A stretch of 64,000 nucleotides of DNA, from contig NZ_MWUE01000013.1 of assembly GCF_002077695.1 (NCBI RefSeq), forward strand, positions 124,001 to 188,000. The letters run 5' to 3'. Below the pieces are notes generated by a model. It saw only the letters and a program-made list of their open reading frames with translations. It searched no databases and had not been told where the DNA came from. A program made the translations under genes and the position numbers. The stretch is from Pantoea latae. Its GTDB lineage: Bacteria > Pseudomonadota > Gammaproteobacteria > Enterobacterales > Enterobacteriaceae. Within the stretch, counting starts at the first letter, position 1, and each line of letters starts with the position of its first letter. Below, one piece after another: positions 34,376 to 46,251 of the stretch.

Positions 34376-34753
34376 ATGAGTGAATCGGCCCGGATGTCTA
34401 TTCAGGTACAAAGTCTCTATATCGCCTCTCAGTCTTCGCCGGAAGAAGAGCGCTACGTCTTTGCTTATACCATCACCATCCGCAATCTGGGCCGTACCGC
34501 TGTGCAACTGCTGGGCCGTTACTGGCTGATCACCAACGGCAACGGACGCGAAACCGAAGTTCAGGGCGAAGGCGTGGTCGGTGAGCAGCCCTTTATCGCG
34601 CCCGGCAGCGAATTTCAGTACACCAGCGGCGCGATTATCGAAACGCCGATGGGCACCATGCAGGGCCATTATGTGATGCAGGATGAAGAGGGTGAAACCT
34701 TTAACATCGACATCCCGGTATTCCGACTCGCCCTGGAAACCCATATACACTGA
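34376..34753 (+). CDS. apaG: ApaG protein (CorD homologue)
   Basis: 125-residue single-domain beta-sandwich (DUF525). In E. coli it is encoded with apaH and affects magnesium/cobalt handling; the molecular function is unresolved. The conserved segments [20 protein letters not shown] and [15 protein letters not shown] are present. Within the rsmA-apaG-apaH run, but separated from apaH by a terminator-like hairpin. Confidence 0.94.
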   Translation: MSESARMSIQVQSLYIASQSSPEEERYVFAYTITIRNLGRTAVQLLGRYWLITNGNGRETEVQGEGVVGEQPFIAPGSEFQYTSGAIIETPMGTMQGHYVMQDEEGETFNIDIPVFRLALETHIH

Positions 34754-34765
34754 TCTTTTTACCCT

Positions 34766-34795
34766 CCGCCCGGCTCTGCCGGGCGCGGTTTTTTA
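34766..34795 (+). terminator. Terminator-like hairpin between apaG and apaH
   Basis: An 8-bp stem CGCCCGGC/GCCGGGCG with a 3-nt loop, then CGG and six T. It has the form of an intrinsic terminator inside a run of genes usually cotranscribed, and leaves only about 17 bp before apaH. Confidence 0.7.
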
Positions 34796-34812
34796 TAGCG
34801 GATAACTTCTCT

Positions 34813-35667
34813 ATGAGCACATATCTGATTGGCGACATCCACGGCTGTTACGATGAGCTGCGCGCGCTGCTGGAGCAGGTCGATTTTTCGCCTGAACAGG
34901 ATACGCTGTGGCTGACCGGCGATCTGGTGGCGCGCGGTCCGAACTCGCTTGAAGTGCTGCGCTACGTGAAATCCCTCGGCCAGAGCGTGCGTATGGTGCT
35001 GGGCAATCACGATCTGCATCTGCTGGCGGTCTTTGCCGGCATTAGCCGCAACAAGCCGAAGGATCGCCTGACGCCGCTGCTGGAAGCAGAAGATGCCGAC
35101 GAGCTGATCAACTGGCTGCGCCGTCAGCCATTGTTGCAGGTTGATGAAGAGAAGAAGCTGGTGATGGCGCACGCCGGCGTCACGCCGCAGTGGGATCTGG
35201 AGACGGCGCAAGCCTGCGCGCGCGAGCTGGAAGCGGTGCTCTCCAGCGACAGCTACCCGCTATTTCTCGACGCGATGTATGGCGACATGCCCAATAACTG
35301 GACGCCGGAGCTGAGCGGGCTGGCGCGCCTGCGCTTCTCCGCTAACGCCCTGACGCGCATGCGCCTCTGCTTTCCCAACGGGCAGCTCGATATGATCTGC
35401 AAAGAGGCGCCCGATTCCGCGCCGCCGCCGCTGAAGCCCTGGTTCGCCATTCCCAACAGGCTGCCCGAAGGCTACACGCAAATCTTCGGCCACTGGGCGT
35501 CGCTGGAAGGCAAAGGCACGCCGCCCGGCGTGATCGGACTGGATACCGGCTGCTGCTGGGGCGGCGTACTGACGCTGCTGCACTGGGAAAGCCAGCGCTA
35601 CTTTACCCAGCCGTCCAGCCGCCAGCCGTCGATGACGGAAACGCTGCCGCCGCAGCAGTCCGCCTGA
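34813..35667 (+). CDS. apaH: Diadenosine tetraphosphatase ApaH
   Basis: Symmetrically cleaves Ap4A to two ADP and removes Np4 caps from RNA 5' ends in E. coli. 284 residues of the calcineurin-like metallophosphatase fold, with the metal motifs [10 protein letters not shown] (residue 7 on), GDLVARGP and GNHDLHLL, and later MAHAGV and FGHWASLEG. Converges on folA; a shared terminator lies between. Confidence 0.96.
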   Translation: MSTYLIGDIHGCYDELRALLEQVDFSPEQDTLWLTGDLVARGPNSLEVLRYVKSLGQSVRMVLGNHDLHLLAVFAGISRNKPKDRLTPLLEAEDADELINWLRRQPLLQVDEEKKLVMAHAGVTPQWDLETAQACARELEAVLSSDSYPLFLDAMYGDMPNNWTPELSGLARLRFSANALTRMRLCFPNGQLDMICKEAPDSAPPPLKPWFAIPNRLPEGYTQIFGHWASLEGKGTPPGVIGLDTGCCWGGVLTLLHWESQRYFTQPSSRQPSMTETLPPQQSA

Positions 35668-35676
35668 GCGACACAT

Positions 35677-35710
35677 AAAAAAAGGCCTTGTCCACGGACA
35701 AGGCCTTTTT
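35677..35710. terminator. Bidirectional terminator between apaH and folA
   Basis: A 13-bp perfect stem AAAGGCCTTGTCC/GGACAAGGCCTTT with a tiny loop, an A run on one side and a T run on the other, between convergent genes. It should work in both directions. Confidence 0.92.
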
Positions 35711-35722
35711 ACTTTCTCGTGC

Positions 35723-36202
35723 TTAGCGACGATCGAGAATTTCGAAGCAGTAGCTGTGAGAGTTCTGCTCGTCAGCGTCATGGAATTCGCTGAAGGTCGA
35801 CTGCCACTCATCCGGCTCGTAGTCCGGGAACTGGGTGTCCCCTTCGACTTCGGCGTCGATATGGGTGAGATAGAGACGATCGGCGCGCTTGAGCATCTGC
35901 TCATAGATGCGCCCGCCGCCAATCACCATGATCTCCGGCACATCGCCAGCCGCTTTAATCGCCTCGTCGAGCGACGTCACCCAGGTGACCCCTTCGGCCG
36001 TGCCGGGCTTGCTGCTGACGACGATATTCAGCCGTCCGGGCAGCGGACGACCGATGGATTCAAAGGTCAGGCGACCCATAATAACCGGTTTATTCAGGGT
36101 GTTGCGTTTGAACCACGCCAAATCTGCAGGCAGGTTCCACGGCATGGCACCTTCCATACCAATGACGCGATCCGCTGCTAATGCCGCGATCAGACTAATC
36201 AT
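35723..36202 (-). CDS. folA: Dihydrofolate reductase FolA
   Basis: NADPH-dependent reductase that makes tetrahydrofolate; target of trimethoprim. 159 residues, the E. coli length, starting [17 protein letters not shown]. The active-site Asp27 is in [13 protein letters not shown], and the cofactor motif [12 protein letters not shown] is present. A frame extending 52 codons upstream lacks homology and is rejected. Position 45 is Leu ([10 protein letters not shown]) where E. coli has His45, and position 47 is Phe instead of Trp; such residues occur in other DHFRs. Confidence 0.97.
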   Translation of the reverse strand: MISLIAALAADRVIGMEGAMPWNLPADLAWFKRNTLNKPVIMGRLTFESIGRPLPGRLNIVVSSKPGTAEGVTWVTSLDEAIKAAGDVPEIMVIGGGRIYEQMLKRADRLYLTHIDAEVEGDTQFPDYEPDEWQSTFSEFHDADEQNSHSYCFEILDRR

Positions 36203-36424
36203 GTTAAGAGACTCACAGTAAAAAATTGGCGCCATCATACGTAAAGGCGAAACTTTCGTCGATAGCGGGAAGAGTCTTATTACGTAAAGGGCTTTTGCCA
36301 CCGCCTTTTGCGGGTTGCGCAGAGTTTTAAACCGCTTTTTCCCGGCGCGACCCCGCAAGCCGCCAGATAAAATCGGTTAGCCGATACAAGGCGGGAAACC
36401 GGCGCTTATTTGCGGCGCGGCGGC

Positions 36425-36454
36425 CAAAAAAAACGGCTCCCGCAGGAGCCGTTT
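36425..36454 (-). terminator. Terminator of the porin gene
   Basis: On the minus strand a 10-bp perfect stem AAACGGCTCC/GGAGCCGTTT with a 4-nt loop runs into a T run, 15 bp after the porin stop. Confidence 0.9.
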
Positions 36455-36468
36455 CACGCTTCAGACCG

Positions 36469-37608
36469 TTAGAAATCGTAGCGCAGACGCACCAGGTTGA
36501 TATCGCCCAGGTTGTCGGTGCTGGAGGTAAAGACGTGTTCGTAATCGACGCGGAAGCCGTAGTCGAGGAACAGCGTCACGCCCAGGCCGTTGTCGATACG
36601 CTGATAGTTGCGACCGTTGACGTACTCCAGACGGTCGCCCATCACGTAGGGCTGAATCGCTTTCAGGCCGTACTGCTTAACCGGGATCTTATAGCCAGCG
36701 AAGTATTCCAGGCCCCAGGCGTCGTCGGCGAAGTAGTCGTTGACGTTGCTGCGCCTGGTCAGCAGGAAGTTCTGATACCAGCCGCCGCCAGCAGAGAGCG
36801 TCCAGTTGCCCGGCTTCCAGCTCAGTGCGGTGCCGTAGATATTCTGGTTGTAGTCGCCGCTGTCGCCATTGCCCGGATTACGCATCTCCGCGCGGGTATA
36901 GTTCCACGCCGTGCCCCAGGTCAGGTCGTCGGTGATGTGATAATCCACGCCCAGCGAGCCGCCGCCTTTGCGCTTGTAGCGCAGGCCATTGCCCGGCAGG
37001 TATTCGTTGTCGCTGAACAGGTAAGAGGCATACAGGTCGACCGCGCCGAAGCTGTTTTTATACTTCAGCTGTTTGCGTGAGCGGTATGAACCGTCGTAGT
37101 CGCCGTTGATGCCGTTGCCCGGCGCCTGGCCTTTCATGTCGTAATCCCAGATATCGGTTTTCGCGCCGACTACATCATAGAATACGCTGTTCTGCTGGCC
37201 GAAATAGATTTCGCCCCAGGTTTTGCTTTTCAGACCGGTGTAAAGCTGGCGACGCGTGGTGTCGTTAGCGCCATCTTTATAGTGATTGTCCCAGTCGAAT
37301 ACCGCGGGAATATTTACGCCGACTTCGTAATAGCTCGCCCAGCTAATATCGTCGAACAGATAATAGTCAGCGGCGAAGCGGAAACGGGTGCCGCCGTCAA
37401 AGCCATTACGCTTGTAGGATTTGTCGTTAACGCCGGTTTGATGTTCGAACTGCGGACGAATGCTACCGCCAACGGTGAAGTTCAGTCGGCTCAGCGGATC
37501 GCCCGCCTGCGGATCTTGTTTAAGCAGAGTAATTTCGGCCTGGCTGGCAAATGGCGCAGCCGCCATTAATGCAGCGATGGCGCTCAGTGTGAAAGCACGC
37601 ATTTTCAT
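36469..37608 (-). CDS. Outer-membrane general porin
   Basis: 379 residues with a signal peptide (MKMRAFTLSAIAALMAAAPF, cleaved after ASQA). The sequence alternates short polar turns with amphipathic strands rich in Tyr, Trp and Gly, and ends in the aromatic YDF typical of beta-barrel insertion. It looks like a 16-strand Gram-negative porin of the Porin_4 type, not OmpC/OmpF themselves; substrate preference cannot be read from the sequence. It is monocistronic, with its own terminator. In E. coli the kefFC and carnitine genes lie here, so this is a lineage-specific occupant of the folA-carB interval. Confidence 0.8.
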   Translation of the reverse strand: MKMRAFTLSAIAALMAAAPFASQAEITLLKQDPQAGDPLSRLNFTVGGSIRPQFEHQTGVNDKSYKRNGFDGGTRFRFAADYYLFDDISWASYYEVGVNIPAVFDWDNHYKDGANDTTRRQLYTGLKSKTWGEIYFGQQNSVFYDVVGAKTDIWDYDMKGQAPGNGINGDYDGSYRSRKQLKYKNSFGAVDLYASYLFSDNEYLPGNGLRYKRKGGGSLGVDYHITDDLTWGTAWNYTRAEMRNPGNGDSGDYNQNIYGTALSWKPGNWTLSAGGGWYQNFLLTRRSNVNDYFADDAWGLEYFAGYKIPVKQYGLKAIQPYVMGDRLEYVNGRNYQRIDNGLGVTLFLDYGFRVDYEHVFTSSTDNLGDINLVRLRYDF

Positions 37609-37802
37609 TTTTTTATAGGTTCCTGATTGGCCCGGAATAATAGGCGGCGAAATATTACGTCGTGCCGATACGCTTTCGCTTTATAAATTTGTGCGGTTTT
37701 TAAAGGAAATGAGAATTACCGCATTCCGCGCTAAGCCTAAAGACAAACCCGCAAAACTTTAATCGTTTTTAGTTATTTATTATTGAGGATCGGTTTAAAA
37801 AA

Positions 37803-37830
37803 ATAAAAAAAACGGCCCCGCAGGGCCGTT
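37803..37830 (-). terminator. Terminator of carAB
   Basis: On the minus strand an 8-bp stem AACGGCCC/GGGCCGTT with a 4-nt loop is followed by a long T-rich tract, 17 bp after the carB stop. Confidence 0.9.
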
Positions 37831-37846
37831 TAATTATGCACCGAAA

Positions 37847-41071
<3,225 letters not shown>

Positions 41072-41085
41072 TTTCAGGCTCCTGA

Positions 41086-42234
41086 TTACTTAGCTTTCGA
41101 ACGATAGGCGTCGATCAGTTCAATAAAGTGATCGAACAGCGGCGCGGCGTCGTGCGGACCCGGACTCGCTTCCGGATGTCCCTGGAAGCTGAACGCCGGT
41201 TTGTCGGTGCGGTGAATACCCTGCACCGTTTTGTCGAACAGTGAAATGTGCGTCACGCGCAGATTCGCCGGCAGGCTGGCGTCATCGACGGCGAAGCCGT
41301 GGTTCTGCGCGGTGATCATCACCGTATTGTTGTCGAGATCCTGCACCGGATGGTTGCCGCCGTGGTGGCCGAGCTTCATTTTCACGGTTTTCGCGCCGCT
41401 CGCCAGCGCCAGCAGCTGATGGCCGAGGCAGATGCCGAACACCGGGATGTCGGTGTCGAGGAACGCCTTAATGGCGCTGATGGCGTAATCGCACGGCTCC
41501 GGGTCGCCTGGGCCGTTGGAGAGGAAAATGCCGTCTGGATTGAGCTTCAGCACCTCTTCGGCAGGCGTCTGCGCCGGCACCACCGTCAGGCGACAGCCGC
41601 GATCCACCAGCATGCGGAAGATGTTGAACTTGACGCCGTAGTCGTAGGCCACGACGTGGTACGGCAGCGCTTCCGCGCTCTTTGGCTGCGGCAGGCCTTC
41701 GTTCAGCGTCCAGGAACCCTGCTGCCAGCTATAGGTTTCCGCCGTTGTGACCTCTTTCGCCAGATCCATCCCTTTCAGCCCCGGGAATGCCTGCGCTTTC
41801 TGCAGCGCCAGCGCCGCGTCCGGGTTGTCGCCCGCGATGATGCAGCCGTTCTGCGCCCCTTTTTCGCGCAGCAGACGCGTCAGCTTGCGGGTGTCGATAT
41901 CGGCGATGCCCACCACGTTATTACGCTGCAGGTAGGCTGACAGGCTCTCTTCGCTGCGGAAGTTGCTGACAATCAGCGGCAGGTCGCGAATGACCAGGCC
42001 TTGCGCGTGAATTTGGGTCGATTCTGCGTCAGCGGCGTTGACGCCGACATTGCCGATATGGGGATAAGTGAGGGTGACGATCTGGCGGGAATAGGAGGGA
42101 TCAGTGAGTATTTCTTGATAACCGGTCATTGACGTATTGAAAACGACCTCCCCCACTGCCGATCCCGTTGCCCCGATGGCCCGACCGTGGAATTGGGTTC
42201 CGTCTTCCAGAACCAAGAGCGCTGACTTAATCAA
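41086..42234 (-). CDS. carA: Carbamoyl phosphate synthase small subunit CarA
   Basis: Class I glutamine amidotransferase subunit that supplies ammonia to CarB. 382 residues, the E. coli length. The N-terminal CPSase_sm domain is followed by the glutaminase with nucleophile Cys in FGICLGHQ and the His/Glu pair in [13 protein letters not shown]. The start is TTG (42232-42234), as in E. coli carA, with a strong GGAGG 6 bp upstream. A GTG further upstream gives nine extra residues without homology. Confidence 0.96.
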   Translation of the reverse strand: MIKSALLVLEDGTQFHGRAIGATGSAVGEVVFNTSMTGYQEILTDPSYSRQIVTLTYPHIGNVGVNAADAESTQIHAQGLVIRDLPLIVSNFRSEESLSAYLQRNNVVGIADIDTRKLTRLLREKGAQNGCIIAGDNPDAALALQKAQAFPGLKGMDLAKEVTTAETYSWQQGSWTLNEGLPQPKSAEALPYHVVAYDYGVKFNIFRMLVDRGCRLTVVPAQTPAEEVLKLNPDGIFLSNGPGDPEPCDYAISAIKAFLDTDIPVFGICLGHQLLALASGAKTVKMKLGHHGGNHPVQDLDNNTVMITAQNHGFAVDDASLPANLRVTHISLFDKTVQGIHRTDKPAFSFQGHPEASPGPHDAAPLFDHFIELIDAYRSKAK

Positions 42235-42245
42235 AACATCCTCCA

Positions 42246-42284
42246 GGGAATAAACAGTCACAATATTTGCATATTAATTCAAAA
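42246..42284 (-). promoter_or_regulatory. Two ARG boxes (ArgR operators) before carA
   Basis: On the minus strand TTTTGAATTAATATGCAAAT (42265-42284) and TTGTGACTGTTTATTCCC (42246-42263) match the paired 18-bp ARG boxes over the downstream carAB promoter P2 of E. coli; the first is almost unchanged. Arginine-bound ArgR should repress transcription from P2 here. Confidence 0.85.
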
Positions 42285-42343
42285 TTTGGCCCTGAATCAA
42301 GGCAAAAACCGCCTGAGTGGTCGATTTTTGGCAAATTGCGCGC

Positions 42344-42372
42344 ATTCTAATGATCCCCCTGCGGCTTGTCTA
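42344..42372 (-). promoter_or_regulatory. carAB upstream promoter P1
   Basis: On the minus strand a -35 TAGACA (42367-42372) and a -10 TAGAAT (42344-42349) are 17 bp apart, with GGGGGATCATTAGAATG across the -10 as in the pyrimidine-controlled P1 of E. coli. It lies about 100 bp upstream of the ARG boxes. Confidence 0.75.
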
Positions 42373-42514
42373 CCCTGCAAGACGATTTTTTAGCTGTTTT
42401 CGCGTCACTGACGGATAAAACCAGGAATAAGTCGCAAAAAAGCGACATTAGCGGCGGGAATAAACGGTTGCCTGGGTGAAATAAAATAAAAGTGCGGCCC
42501 GCAGGCTGCTATTT

Positions 42515-42530
42515 TTGACCAAATGGTCAA
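42515..42530. promoter_or_regulatory. RutR operator upstream of carAB
   Basis: TTGACCAAATGGTCAA is a perfect palindrome that fits the RutR box TTGACCANNTGGTCAA exactly; the symmetry extends to 22 bp (42512-42533). RutR is the uracil/thymine-sensing TetR-family regulator that activates carAB P1 in E. coli. Here the box lies about 145 bp upstream of the P1 -35. A further inverted repeat, GTCGC-AAAAAA-GCGAC (42431-42446), lies between the two. Confidence 0.75.
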
Positions 42531-42614
42531 AAAAGCTCTTTTTTTAACCGCAACGGCAGAAAAAACCTACTATTTTGGATACTTCACATCTTTTAAATAA
42601 AGAAACACTCATTT

Positions 42615-42648
42615 TAAATAAAAATAAAGGGCGATAACGCTATCGCCC
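42615..42648 (-). terminator. Terminator of dapB
   Basis: On the minus strand an 8-bp stem GGGCGATA/TATCGCCC with a 4-nt loop is followed by TTTATTTTTA, about 55 bp after the dapB stop. Confidence 0.85.
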
Positions 42649-42703
42649 TGTTCAATCAATCTGTTACCGATTGAAATAACCACATCACAATGGTTCACAA
42701 CAC

Positions 42704-43525
<822 letters not shown>

Positions 43526-43690
43526 TCATTCCTGATACAAAACTATGCATGCAAAGCGCAATCAGGTTAACGATCAGTTAACAGTCACGCCACTACTAAT
43601 GCGGGATAATTAGAATTTCAGGGTAGCGCTTAGTGATTATCAGTAAAAGCAATTCCGCTGGCTGGAACTTAACCTTTTTGCCCATGAAAA

Positions 43691-43706
43691 AGGCCGACTT
43701 ATGTCG
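43691..43706 (-). terminator. Distal half of a split ispH-operon terminator, with target duplication
   Basis: On the minus strand this reads CGACATAAGTCGGCCT and runs into TTTTTC. Its partner AGGCCGAC is at 44310-44317, on the other side of the mobile element. GACTTATGTCG (43696-43706) is repeated as GACTGATGTCG at 44303-44313. Removing the element and one repeat rebuilds AGGCCGAC-TTAT-GTCGGCCT, a perfect 8-bp terminator stem. Confidence 0.65.
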
Positions 43707-44301
43707 TAATGCTTGTCAGTTAAGCAGGGGGTGATAACGCAGGCTGGTGCCGCTCAGGAACGGGCGGTCCTCGCGCCGCTGACGCGGTACCTTCACGTCA
43801 TTCGTCTGCCTGACGGACCGGCGGGGATGGAACATCCCTGTTCCAGCCCCACCTTTCGCCCGCATCCCTGCGGGCTCTCCTGGCAGCCTCATTCTGTTCA
43901 GCGCTGCGAAATGCCCGCCCCTGAGCAGCCCCAGCCGGCTGGCAAGCTTCTGTGTACGCTGCTGGAAAAGAACGGCAGCGCTTTTACTGCTGCAAAGGGC
44001 ACCCTGTCTGAGGCCAGTGCGCCTCCTCTGCTGTTGAGGGCTATTCGCAGCGCTGAGGCGGAAACGTTGTGCCAGGAGCCGGTCGCAGGGATGCGACAGG
44101 CAGTTCGGGTAGGCCTGGATGGCCGTACCCGAACGGTCCGTCCGGCGCGACGTTGCAGCCGAAGGCACCGTGCAGCGGCGCGAGGACGGCCCGGCAGCAG
44201 AGGAGGTGCTGTGGCCCGCACCAGCACACGCATAAAACAAAGGCCGCCGTTTTGAGAAAAACGCGGCCTTACCTGAACATGACTTTAACTGACAAGCATT
44301 A
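43707..44301. mobile_element. 595-bp foldback/MITE-like element with IS4-like ends
   Basis: Both ends carry the 17-bp inverted repeat TAATGCTTGTCAGTTAA (43707-43723; complement 44285-44301), which resembles the end of IS4 as I remember it (TAATGCCGATCAGTTAAGG). An 11-bp direct repeat with one mismatch flanks it. Subterminal arms are also inverted copies: the segment around 43760-43820 matches the complement of about 44135-44190 (shared GTCCTCGCGCCGCTG and GACGGACCG). No transposase is encoded; the open frames inside have no recognisable family. It contains four GGGA/TGGA-loop hairpins and an internal terminator. It sits where E. coli has rihC. Confidence 0.75.
44232..44270 (-). terminator. 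Intrinsic terminator inside the mobile element
   Basis: On the minus strand an 8-bp stem AAGGCCGC/GCGGCCTT encloses a second stem GTTTT/AAAAC and is followed by TGTTTTAT. It is the first thing a transcript leaving ispH meets inside the element. Confidence 0.7.
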
Positions 44302-44339
44302 AGACTGATGTCGGCCTGTCTGCAAAGGATAATGCGCGG

Positions 44340-45293
44340 TTACTGCACGTTGCGTACCTCGACGCGCAGCTCTTTCGGCACCTCGAACACGATATTCTCT
44401 TCGCGCCCAATCAGCTCGATCGCCGCGTCGCCACCCAGCTCGCGCAGCCGCTGGATCACCTGCTGCACCAGAATATCGGGCGCCGAGGCGCCTGCGGTGA
44501 CGCCGATGCACTCGACGCCCTTCACCCACTCTTCCTGGATGTCGTCCGCCGAGTCGATCAGCTTCGCCAGCTTGCCGGCGCGCTGCGCCAGCTCCGCCAG
44601 ACGATTGGAGTTTGACGAGTTCTTCGAGCCGACCACCAGCACCACCTCCGCGTCGCGCGCCAGCACGCGCACCGCTTCCTGACGGTTGGTGGTGGCGTAG
44701 CAGATGTCATCTTTGCGCGGGCCGATAATCGCCGGGAACCGCGCGCGCAGCGCGTCGATCACCTCAGAGGTGTCGTCAACCGACAGCGTGGTCTGCGTCA
44801 TAAAGCAGAGATTGCTCTCATCCTTTACCTGCAGCTTAAACACGTCCTCGGGCGACTCTACCAGATACATGCCGCCGTTCGGGTTGCTGTACTGGCCCAT
44901 AGTGCCTTCGACTTCGGGATGGCCCGCATGGCCGATCAGGATCGCTTCCACGCCTTTACGGCTGGCGCGCGCCACTTCCATATGCACCTTGGTCACCAGC
45001 GGACAGGTGGCGTCGAACAGCATGGTCAGGCTGCGCGCTTTGGCTTCGGCGCGCACCGCCTGCGACACGCCGTGCGCCGAGAAAATCAGGATAGCGTTAT
45101 CCGGCACTTCGCCGATCTCTTCGATAAAGATCGCGCCGCGCTCGCGCAGGCTGTTGACCACGTAGCGGTTATGCACCACCTCATGGCGCACGTAGATCGG
45201 CGCGCCGTACATCTCCAGCGCACGCTCGACAATGCTGATGGCGCGATCGACGCCGGCGCAGAAGCCGCGCGGGTTAGCCAGCAGGATTTGCAT
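44340..45293 (-). CDS. ispH: 4-hydroxy-3-methylbut-2-enyl diphosphate reductase IspH
   Basis: Last enzyme of the MEP isoprenoid pathway; makes IPP and DMAPP with a [4Fe-4S] cluster. 317 residues. The three cluster cysteines are at FCAGV (Cys12), [11 protein letters not shown] (near 96) and [11 protein letters not shown] (near 197). Overlaps fkpB by 20 bp and ends the ribF-ileS-lspA-fkpB-ispH run. The mobile element follows 38 bp after the stop. Confidence 0.97.
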   Translation of the reverse strand: MQILLANPRGFCAGVDRAISIVERALEMYGAPIYVRHEVVHNRYVVNSLRERGAIFIEEIGEVPDNAILIFSAHGVSQAVRAEAKARSLTMLFDATCPLVTKVHMEVARASRKGVEAILIGHAGHPEVEGTMGQYSNPNGGMYLVESPEDVFKLQVKDESNLCFMTQTTLSVDDTSEVIDALRARFPAIIGPRKDDICYATTNRQEAVRVLARDAEVVLVVGSKNSSNSNRLAELAQRAGKLAKLIDSADDIQEEWVKGVECIGVTAGASAPDILVQQVIQRLRELGGDAAIELIGREENIVFEVPKELRVEVRNVQ

Positions 45294-45744
45294 CGTTTGC
45301 CTCCAGTACCGGATTGACTTCCAGCACGTCGATATCGAAATGAACCTGATGGCCGGCCAGCGGATGGTTGAAATCCACCGTGATGGAATCGCCGGAGATT
45401 TCGCGGATCACGCCCGGCATCTCACTGCCGCCCATGCCGGTAAACAGCATGATGGCACCGACTTCCGGCTCGCCCGCCTGCATAAAGTCGCGGCGCGAGA
45501 AGTACTGGATCAGATCCGGGCTGACGGTGCCGAACGCCGCTTCCGGCGCCAGCGTAAAGGCGTGCTTGTCGCCCGCCTTCAGTCCCAGCAGCTCCTGCTC
45601 CAGCGCGTCGGAAAGGCTGCCGTCGCCGAGGCGGAACAGCGCCGGTTTGCCGGAAACAGAAGTAGACTCCGCGACGGAACCATCCTCCAGCTTCAGCGTG
45701 AAATGCAGCAGCACCGCGCTGTCGCGCTCTACAGAGACTGTCAT
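45274..45744 (-). CDS. fkpB: FKBP-type peptidyl-prolyl isomerase FkpB (SlpA)
   Basis: Small cytoplasmic isomerase/chaperone of the SlyD-like group. 156 residues (149 in E. coli): an FKBP domain ([19 protein letters not shown]) with an inserted IF chaperone domain (about residues 70-125). [18 protein letters not shown] is typical of the family. The C-terminus is slightly longer and overlaps ispH. Confidence 0.95.
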   Translation of the reverse strand: MTVSVERDSAVLLHFTLKLEDGSVAESTSVSGKPALFRLGDGSLSDALEQELLGLKAGDKHAFTLAPEAAFGTVSPDLIQYFSRRDFMQAGEPEVGAIMLFTGMGGSEMPGVIREISGDSITVDFNHPLAGHQVHFDIDVLEVNPVLEANDANPAG

Positions 45745-45747
45745 GAC

Positions 45748-46251
45748 TTACCCTTGTTTTGCCTGTTTGCCCGAGGGGCTGAAAAAGCCCTCCAGCACCA
45801 CTAACGCGGCGCCGATACAGATGCCGCAGTCAGCGATATTAAAGGTGGCGAAGTGCCAGTCACCGATATAGAAGTCGATAAAGTCGACAACGAATCCGTG
45901 ATAGGCACGATCGAACAGGTTGCCTGCCGCGCCGCCGATAATCAGCGCGTAGGCGATATTAACGATCTTCTGGCTGGCGCGGCTGCGGTACATCATCACC
46001 AGCAGCGCCACCACGATGGCGATGGCGATGCCGGCGAAGAACCAGCGCTGCCAGCCGCCTTTGTCCGCCAGGAAGCTGAACGCCGCGCCGTAGTTGTGCG
46101 CGTAGAACAGGTTGAAGAACGGCATCAGCGGCTGCGTTTCATGCAGCATCATGTTGTTCATCACCCACTGCTTGCTGCCGAAATCGATCAGGATCACCGC
46201 CAGCACCAGCCATACCCAGCGTAAGCCGGTTGAGAGAATAGGTTTACGCAT
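45748..46251 (-). CDS. lspA: Lipoprotein signal peptidase LspA
   Basis: Inner-membrane aspartyl peptidase that cleaves prolipoprotein signal peptides after lipidation; target of globomycin. 167 residues with four membrane segments. The catalytic aspartates lie in NLFDRAYHG and [10 protein letters not shown]. Its start overlaps the ileS stop by one base (TGATG), so translation is coupled. Confidence 0.97.
   Translation of the reverse strand: MRKPILSTGLRWVWLVLAVILIDFGSKQWVMNNMMLHETQPLMPFFNLFYAHNYGAAFSFLADKGGWQRWFFAGIAIAIVVALLVMMYRSRASQKIVNIAYALIIGGAAGNLFDRAYHGFVVDFIDFYIGDWHFATFNIADCGICIGAALVVLEGFFSPSGKQAKQG

Noticed and set aside
42456-42475. PurR-like box upstream of carAB
   Set aside because: A sequence around ATAAACGGTTGCCT matches only about 11 of 16 positions of the PurR consensus; too weak to report as a site.
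43898-44233. 111-codon minus-strand frame in the foldback element, possibly a phage-type leader peptide
   Set aside because: I considered the Ash/Icd-like leader proteins of P4-type phages but could not find shared motifs.
43716-44240. 174-codon minus-strand frame filling the foldback element
   Set aside because: It has no recognisable domain, overlaps two other equally long frames, and is read through inverted arms and hairpins; more likely a by-product of high GC.
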